From Raphanus sativus (lineage: Eukaryota; Streptophyta; Magnoliopsida; Brassicales; Brassicaceae), in the NCBI RefSeq assembly GCF_000801105.2, contig NC_079515.1:38759920-38823919 (forward strand): a DNA stretch of 64,000 nt, written 5' to 3'. Positions within the stretch are counted from its first letter, which is position 1, and each line of letters begins with the position of its first letter. The translations under genes and the position numbers were made by a program. Shown one piece after another: positions 56,201 through 64,000 of this stretch. The notes beneath the pieces are model-generated. The model saw nothing but the letters and a program-made list of their open reading frames with translations. It searched no databases and had not been told where the DNA came from.

Positions 56201-59200
56201 AAGTAAAGAAGGCAAACCAGTTTGTTCACCAATAACTCTGCAGAAATACAGGATCGTCATTCAGTATTTTCAGAGAAAACACACAGAAGCCTCGATCAAT
56301 TTTATTTATCTACACATTACCTCAGCAGGTAAGCTACAATGGAACGCCTTCTATGCTCAACAATATCAGGCAACACTTTAACAAAAATCTGAAAAATCAA
56401 ATTAGTAAAGATATATTAATCCACAACCGATGTACTTTAAAGGAAAAAGGAAACATCACGAAAAGATTACCTCCAGCAACTTCTCCTCACTCTTAGTCTT
56501 AGACAGCCAAAATGGAATAACTGATGAAATAAACTCCTCAAAGATCGACTTCGAGTGGCTATCAATCTACAAATAAAAATAAAGAATCAGGTGTTCTGAA
56601 GAGTCGTCGGGGGAGTACCAAAAAAAATCAAGTGATCTGAAGGGTCTAAGGGGAAATATGAAACTGATACAAGAGTAAGAAGTTTATGGACTAACAAACC
56701 TGTGTCACTGTTGATTCGCCAACAAGCGTAAGTATGCTGATAATATGGTCCAAAACTCTATCTGGGACAATATTAACTATTGAAGTGAATAGGGAGAAGA
56801 CATAATTCCGTATGACTCCATCATTTGAGGACTGGGCAAACTCAACAAGCATTTTGACATTGATTTCAATTGTTGTGTCAGCCTGCTATAAGAAGTAAAT
56901 TTAGAGAGAGAAAACAAGCAAAAAAGTTGTTAATCAACCACATAAAAAATCTATATATACCTTCAAAGAATTCATATTCGGAGAATCAAAAATATCTTTC
57001 AGGAGTAAGAGCACTGTCTGCTGGATGGACGAAATAGATGCATGAGTTATTTCACGGACATCCTGGAGAGGTTGGACTGAGGTTTCTTCAGCTGACGAAG
57101 CAATATTGACCCATTCATTAGACATAGATCGTCCTAGGAGCTTGAACAAAGGCCCTACAAGGGACTCCCTAAGCAAGAATAAGATATAAGAAAATTAGTT
57201 GGGCAACAGAATCGTCTCCAATTGCCAAAATTTACATTGGACAGGCAAATATAAGCATATATAAATTCAAGAGACCTGTGGGCTAGATCTTTCTTTAGAA
57301 GCAGCATGTCAAGTACCGAGGCAATGAAAAAGAGAGCCTTTTCTCCTCTTAGAAGTTCCCCACCATTTACGTCCTCTTCTAGGCAGGACTGTGAATTTTT
57401 CTTCTGTTTCTTCTTCTTGCTCAAAGAATCAATAACATGATTATCCTGCTTAGTGATATGATCGAGTGTATGGACCACCGTCGAACAAGAAATCTGCAAC
57501 AGCATTGAAGATACCATGTAATTAAAGTAAAATATTGAAGATACCATGTAACTAAAGTAAAATACAACCATCAGAAACGGTTTGGCAAAACAAAACTCTT
57601 CTTATCAAGGTTTTGTAAAACGGGATGAAGATAGTTTACATACTGTATAAGAAAAGACAGTGAAAAAAGGACAGAAATGAAGAATACGAGAAGTAAATTG
57701 AACATACCTTCAGGCGTAAGACAGCTTCTTTAGCAGCATTTTGTATTCTGCCATTTGTACTTCGAAACATAAACACTAGCTTGTTGACGAAACGAATCTG
57801 ATCAAAAAAGAATTGAAAAAGTATTGATTAAGTACATGTACACATGAAGAGTAATTTAGAAGGATAGAGCACTTATATTATACTATGCCATTAAGACTGA
57901 CCTGAACCTCGGTGTTCAGTTCAGTATAATATTGATTGTTTAACTTCTCCAATATAGTAATAAGTGGAGAGATAATCGCAGGATGTTCTGAATCCACACA
58001 ATCCATCTGCAAAAGCAAACATCAGTGACAGGAACAAAAAGAAAGTACCCAGCCAAGCAAGGAAAATATGGAACAATGAACTAATCTTACTTTCAATGCG
58101 TTTAGTATGTGATCATCAAGAGACTGCCCTTTAAACGACGATGAACGCATCATGGAGCACTGACACGGGGTGAGAAAAGTAAAGTTAATATTAAACTACG
58201 GTGCAAGGTAACAGGTAAGTTATCCTACGATTGGAGTGGAGATTTAGTAAATTTACCTCTAGGAGAAGGCACAATAAGTCAACCTCAGTGTCTGATATTG
58301 GTGGGGAAGTTTTGTCCAGTTCAACGTAGTACTGACTACGTTTATCTAGAAGTTGAGATAATGACTTAACATTTTCATCACGCATAAGCAAGATGCCCAG
58401 ACCTTTTAGCAGTGAGAGAACTCTTAGCTGCAAGAGGGAAAAGGTAAGACTTAATACTTGTTAAAAATAGTGTCACCAATCATAGGGATACTTAAACTTT
58501 AAAAGGAAAGAAATGCAACAGAAAACAAATAGATCATACACACCTTCCCATAAGCAGGAAGTTCTTGTGCACACAATAAGATGAACGAAAGAATGCTTTC
58601 TTTTGTAGATTGATCAAACCTAAAGTTGAAAATCAAGAGAAGACTGCATTAAGGGAGTTTGCGAATGGAGTAATCTAATTAACATACCCATATGCCATTA
58701 GACAGCTGTTAAAATCAGCTACGTACCTCTTTTGCAGGTCAACTGGCACTAGCAAGTCCTTAGGGGTTGAACTGAGTAACGATGTTAAGTAGGATGAGAG
58801 AAACTTTTTGTCCGACAATATAAGCCTCCTTTGTTGAATGATCATTTCCAAAAGTTCATCAAAGGAACTACCATAGATTGCAGCACTCCCTGGTTTTAAA
58901 TTACAGAAGAAGGATTAAGCAAATGTTAGGATAAGATATAAAAATCTAATGCGAAACCAAGATTTACCATTTTTCTTGCTAGAGTCAACACGGCACCATA
59001 GGTTGAAGAGCGCCTCTAAGCAATTCATGGCAGCTACTTTAACATCCTACAGAGTTAAAGCACCAAAACGGGTTTAAGAAAAAGACGATAGTGCAAAGAG
59101 TAACGCAATAAGGAAAACACAAAACTTGAGGTGTCACCTGATTATCACTCGACATGGCAACCAAAAGTACTGGAAAACTAGAGAATATCTGGATCAACCA

Positions 59201-62200
59201 TTCACTATTCCCACTGGAGCAAAGATACGAGAAGCATTTTAGACTTTCAATTTGGACCATAGGAGGAGCATCTGCAAGAAGAAGATAACAGCATAAGAAA
59301 ACAGAAGATGGAATCAAACACAAGGAGATATCATCATCTATATTCCACAATACCCACGACAATTAAGATGGCAGATAAAATAAAATCTAGAACTCTAAGA
59401 ATGCTAGAAAAGAGTTCAAAAACGATTTCATCCGACAAACAACAGAGATGCTCAAGTTGTTTATAACTAGAGGAGATATAGATTTCTATGCAAACCTTCT
59501 CGTGATAAGAGTCTAGTGAGAAACAAAACGGGACAGACTTGGGCTTCTCTCACACGGTAGTGGAGGTGTTTCTCGAAAACATGCTGTGATCGGGTTGTTG
59601 CAAAAAAGAAAAACAAATCTTCAAGCCCGCTATACAACCTTCCGCTAAAAACCTGAACAAAGAGAAGTCCGACACATATAGTAGTTGGCCAGCAAGATAT
59701 TCAATATAACCAAATAATAAACATAGTTGAGAATCACCCACCGAAGAGACATGGGCCGGTTCAAGTTTAATGAATGACTCGACCAACTTCCAAAACAAGC
59801 AGAGCAGAAGCTTTGAATTCAGTGCAGTAAAATCAGAGGTGTCACAAAGTTGATATAAGACTTCCCGGCAGCTGCTTTTGGACAGCTGCAAGTAAAACAC
59901 AAGTACATCAAAAACTAAAAAGGTAAAATAAGCAACAATTGTAAATTATAAAAGAATCAGTATGCATCAGCCAGTAGAAAACTATACCTCTTTCAAAGAA
60001 AGATCAACTGCAAAATCAAGTTCTTCCCACTCGGTCTTCAAAACAGGAAAGCAAAGGTCGAAAACATCCAAAAATTGACTCGGATCTAAATTATTAAAAA
60101 AAAAAACACAACCATCAGTATGAACTCTTGATAACTTATCATATGAGAAAACTTTTACGGTCAGGTAGAAATAGAAAACTCGTTATCATCAACATATATA
60201 GCTAATAAACCATGGATAGAACCTTACCAGATGAAGAATTCATCTTGTGTAATGACTGCATCAACAAAACAAAAAACAGCGTCTTTGACAACGGTGCATC
60301 TTGGCAACTGGCAGTAAGCCACTGAATAACTTCACCAGGGTGCATCATAAAGGCTTCAGCCAGCTGGTCAACGATATTCATGTTCAATGCGGACACACTT
60401 TCGCGGATCAACAGTCCCTTCTGATATGAGATAAGAATTTCACAAATTATTAAGAGCATTCATAAAATTTTAGAAACAAAGAACCATAGAATCTCAAATA
60501 TAAGTACCCCTCACATACGCAAACACTAGACAAGAGTAATAGTTAAAATAACAATGAGGACCGGAAGTTTTTTAATGAAAAATAGAAAGTAACGACGAAC
60601 CTGCAACTTGTTGCGTTCCTGTTCTGTCAATTTGATATTGCTGCATGATTCCAAAACTTCAGAGAGCTTGAAGTTGCAAGCCCTCTCAACTAGCTCAATC
60701 CTACGCTCATCAGGTTCCACCGAAAGTGCCTCCCCCAAACTATTGATAATATCCATGCTTATAGAGGATATGTTTCCAGACATGATATCTGGGAGCTTCT
60801 TCTGCCAAAAACAAAGAGTCTTAGATGACATGATAACAACCACAAAATAATTTATGATTTTAGTGTCTGAAGAGTACGCAAATTGTAAACTAATATTTAC
60901 CATTTCGTCATCAACAACAAGATTCTTGAAAAGTGGCCAGTTAACATCCTTCACCAATGTCAGCACATGTAGGTTTAAATTCCAAGTCTATATACAGACA
61001 AGGTTACAAAAATTAGCATAAGTCAAAACAGTATTTTCCATACATGTAGAAAATAAAGAGAACGAGAAAGAACCTTAGGATGAATTAAGAAAAATGGAAA
61101 CATTGCAGAGGCGACTTTCTCGGTAGAGTCTGCTTGATTACGGAAACTTGAGACAGCAATTTTAAAGGACAGAGCAACGACATCTGTTGCAAGTTGAACA
61201 TTTTGTGAAACTCCTGCAACAAAAACGGTTGATTCCAGATAAATTGACTGCTCATCGCATAAATTTGCACTCTTGAAGTGATTATATATATTTCACTAGA
61301 AAATATATTAAGAGAAATTGGATGACAAATTGACAACACGGCAGGTTTTTTCTTTCAGGTATTCCCAAAACCCATTCAGAAGTTAAAAACATGCACGACA
61401 CAGAGAAATGTGGCTCTAATAAGAACATGGCCTGAGCATAATAAGTTCCTATAAATGAAACGGTGGACCAGCAGGGTCAAAATCAGAAAGACAGTGCAGC
61501 CTAGAAACATGTCTGATTGATGTTAGCACAGTAAAATTCGATCAAGGTATTACTGCTAGCGAAAATGATTTATCAGATAACAGATTGAAGATAAACTTTA
61601 CGGAATAAATCTCTAGACGATAACACTGAGCCAAGTTAAGAAAAGAAGAGAGCATCTTTAATCACCTGTTATGAGAATCCCAACACACCGTTTCACCACA
61701 TGAAGTAAAGCATCCAGGAGACTAGAAGAGGTTACAATACTGGGCAACTGATCAAGAGACAGGGCGGCTTGAACAACAGCCAGGTCATCATCCCAAAGCT
61801 GGCGCACTATAGCATCCTGAATAGTGGTGAGGTTCTGGACGGAGAGTGGCAAAGAATTCAAAGATTAATCAGATGCCAAGAAGTGCGTAGTCAGTAATAT
61901 TTCTATGAGTACTCCCACACACATACCTCTACCTTAGATCTATCACTCTTGAGATCACCGTTTAAACTCGAAAGCGCAGCACAACGTACAGCAGCCTACG
62001 ATTCATATCAAGACGTCAGTCATGAACAAAAGGGAAATAGAAAACAAATTCACAAAAACTGAGATCAGAGTCTTTAGTAACTTGTACCTTGGGATGGTGG
62101 AGCCGGAACCACAATTTTGAATCCACGAACGGCAGGGACATGTCTGAATTCCCGTCCAGCATTCGAGACAACATCTCCAGCTTCAAATCATCTTTCTTCG

Positions 62201-64000
62201 ACTGACCTTTAGTATCCTGAAGCAATAATTTTATGATTCAGAAGGTACATAACTAACAAAAGGAAGAAAATAAGTCACTAAGTTTTGGACCACAGACCTC
62301 CATAAATTTCTGTACTGCCGCACGTAATTCAACAGAATACTTCTTACTAACAACAGCAAGAATTTTCTTGGCCCAGCACCCTAAAATTATATTGCAAGTT
62401 GCAACCAAGGCCGTTATAAAAAGAGGCTGCGAACAAGAGTAAACTTCAAAACACGGAAGTTGACATTTCACTAACCAGATGTAGAAGATGTAGGGTCACT
62501 TTTGTTCTTCTGGTATTGTGTCATACAAGTAGAGAAAACCTTGGAGATCATATGATCAACCAAGTTGTCTACTGGAACATTATCAATTATCGAAACTAGC
62601 GTTTCCAGACATTGATCATCAGACGAACTGCAAACAGAAGACAGTAAGTCAAGACTGAACACTAACAATATAGATGCACTGGAAAATTGCAAAACAGTGT
62701 CAAACACGCACCTGTAAAGAAGAAGAGAATCCAGTAACACTGCAAGGAACCTCTTGATGTTGAATTCTTTGGACAAGCCTAGAAGAACACCAGAAATATC
62801 CCTATACAAAATTGAAGCCCTCGTTGGAAAAAAATAATAATACAAGTGGTAACAATTAAAATAGCCAAGAGGGAATACAGTCTATATGTGACTACCTTAT
62901 TTCCTTTAAAAGGTCCAAAGCTTTCTTTGGGATCAAGTCAACAGACTGTAACTGTAGTTAATCAAGAAAAATCAATGAGTTCAAAAAGACAAACACGGGC
63001 CAGTTGTGAGCAGAATTCGTGAAATAAAAATTAAGAGGTTCATGAGAATTAACAGAACGTTCATGCACCTGAACCAAATTAATCAATGCCATAAATGACA
63101 ATCGAAGCCAATGAGGATCAGAGGATTCTTTGGCATGTTCACGAGCAATGTCGATGATTGACCTCATAAAGCGTTTGATAAGGTTCTCATTTAGTGTGGC
63201 TTTGGTAGCCAACATGCCAACAACCATTAACGCACCAGCCTAGAAAAAAAAATAAACATGTCACAATAATCACACAGACTGAAACAAATTTAAATTAATA
63301 ATATTGACAGATTCCGCTTTTACAAACCTGCTGATCTAAACATCCTTTCACAGCGGACTGAACACCAGAGTCGACAAATGGTAAAATCTGCTTTACAACA
63401 TCTCCATCAACCTTGGCCACGGAACCTAAAACCTCGACGACAACAGCCGTGGAGAAGCTGACCACCGGTTTCGAAGGCTGATACTTCTTAGTCCGAGATC
63501 CCTACAACAACCAACAAGATAAGAATGTTCATTTAAAAAAAAATACGATTCACACAATCACTTTAATAAAATAAAAAGCAGCTACTTACATAGTCACACA
63601 AGGCCTCCAAGACATTCATATCACGTATACACTGCTGAACGATAACAGATCTAGGAGGTGGAGCACCTGAATTCTTCACACCGTCCAGAAACTTCCACTT
63701 GGTGTTTCTGTAACACAAATGAGAGCAGGGTTGATAAATCAAGAAGCTTTACACTTCAAAGAAAGAAAAAAAAAAGAAAGAATGAAAGAATCATTGCTCA
63801 CCCAGTGGTAATCAGCTGAACAATACGAACAAAAGCATGTGTATCGTGATACGGAAAAGCACACAACACCACATCTTCTACATTGTATATATGAACCCTG
63901 TAGAATCAATCCAGTAGTTAGACAAAAACATACAAACACAAGTCAAGGGAGATATAATAACAAGGAAACACATACTTGTATCTTCGTATGAGATACTCAA
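53293..64000 (-). CDS. UTP10/HEATR1-like ribosome biogenesis factor, 3' part
   Basis: More than 30 short exons on the minus strand encode a very long HEAT-repeat protein; the N-terminus lies beyond the window. C-terminal exons include about 54692-55348 (GVPAKRAAISTLEVLASRLP, KALVELPRIMKNLVQQSREV), 54202-54612, 53871-54104, 53611-53785 and 53293-53523 (YLVLLAETIPFLGELLEDVD), with TGA at 53293-53295. Upstream blocks such as EWEYAFAVEICEQYTSSTWL, FHELLDKRSQYYVELDK-like, FVDSKLWFRLHHPK, FMRSIIDIAREHAKESSDPH and WKFLDGVKN follow the order of Arabidopsis At3g06530. The yeast and human homologues belong to the t-UTP subcomplex of the small-subunit processome and act in rDNA transcription and 18S rRNA processing in the nucleolus. 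The C-terminal part corresponds to the BP28CT-type region. I saw no frameshift, so it is presumed functional. Minor open frames on the plus strand are antisense shadows. Confidence 0.9.

Overview
The window is nuclear plant DNA: intron-rich genes with GT..AG splice sites, AT-rich spacers, Helitrons, hAT and Stowaway MITEs, and Ty1/copia and LINE remnants. Recognisable proteins read like Arabidopsis chromosome 3 genes in the At3g06530-At3g06670 interval (including the out-of-series At3g66652/66654/66656 loci). A Brassicaceae species, probably near Brassica, is the best guess. Names rest on recalled family sequence, not on a search.

Layout. (1) 1-2.5 kb: 3' part of a PP4 regulatory subunit 3 gene (+). 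(2) 2.8-6.2 kb: Helitron cluster, hAT MITE and a frameshifted PMEI fragment. (3) 6.2-9.7 kb: intact RING-CH/DOA10-like membrane E3 ligase gene (+), a likely insertion into the otherwise collinear block. (4) 11.4-18.3 kb: type I MADS-box gene (+), CYP21-4-type cyclophilin (-) and FIP1-like polyadenylation factor (-), all apparently intact. (5) 19.3-52 kb: a heavily scrambled block that appears to correspond to the Arabidopsis region of tandem PAS-Raf-like kinases, ATP-citrate lyase B and galactokinase, all present here only as broken fragments, with DNA gyrase A fragments spliced into the kinase remnants. (6) 53.3-64 kb: 3' part of a very long UTP10/HEATR1 ribosome-biogenesis gene (-).

The most striking structure is a nearly perfect inverted repeat: 22302-28526 is mirrored by 37525-43752 (about 6.2 kb each) around a 9.0-kb spacer. 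Both arms carry the same kinase, gyrase A and ATP-citrate lyase debris, plus an apparently intact multi-pass membrane protein gene of unknown function. By eye the arms differ at only three places (one substitution, one 2-base indel, a rearranged poly-G tract), so this is either a very recent inverted duplication or an assembly artefact. If real and transcribed across the spacer, it could make long hairpin RNA matching gyrase A and ATP-citrate lyase.

Outside the arms are a copia insertion (44466-46453) with clean 5-base target duplications but both outer ends being the same LTR terminus in inverted orientation, a Helitron sitting in the intron of a kinase pseudogene, and a head-to-head kinase breakpoint with a foldback (50229-50355). 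Housekeeping genes on both flanks look normal; the interior behaves as a rearrangement hotspot.
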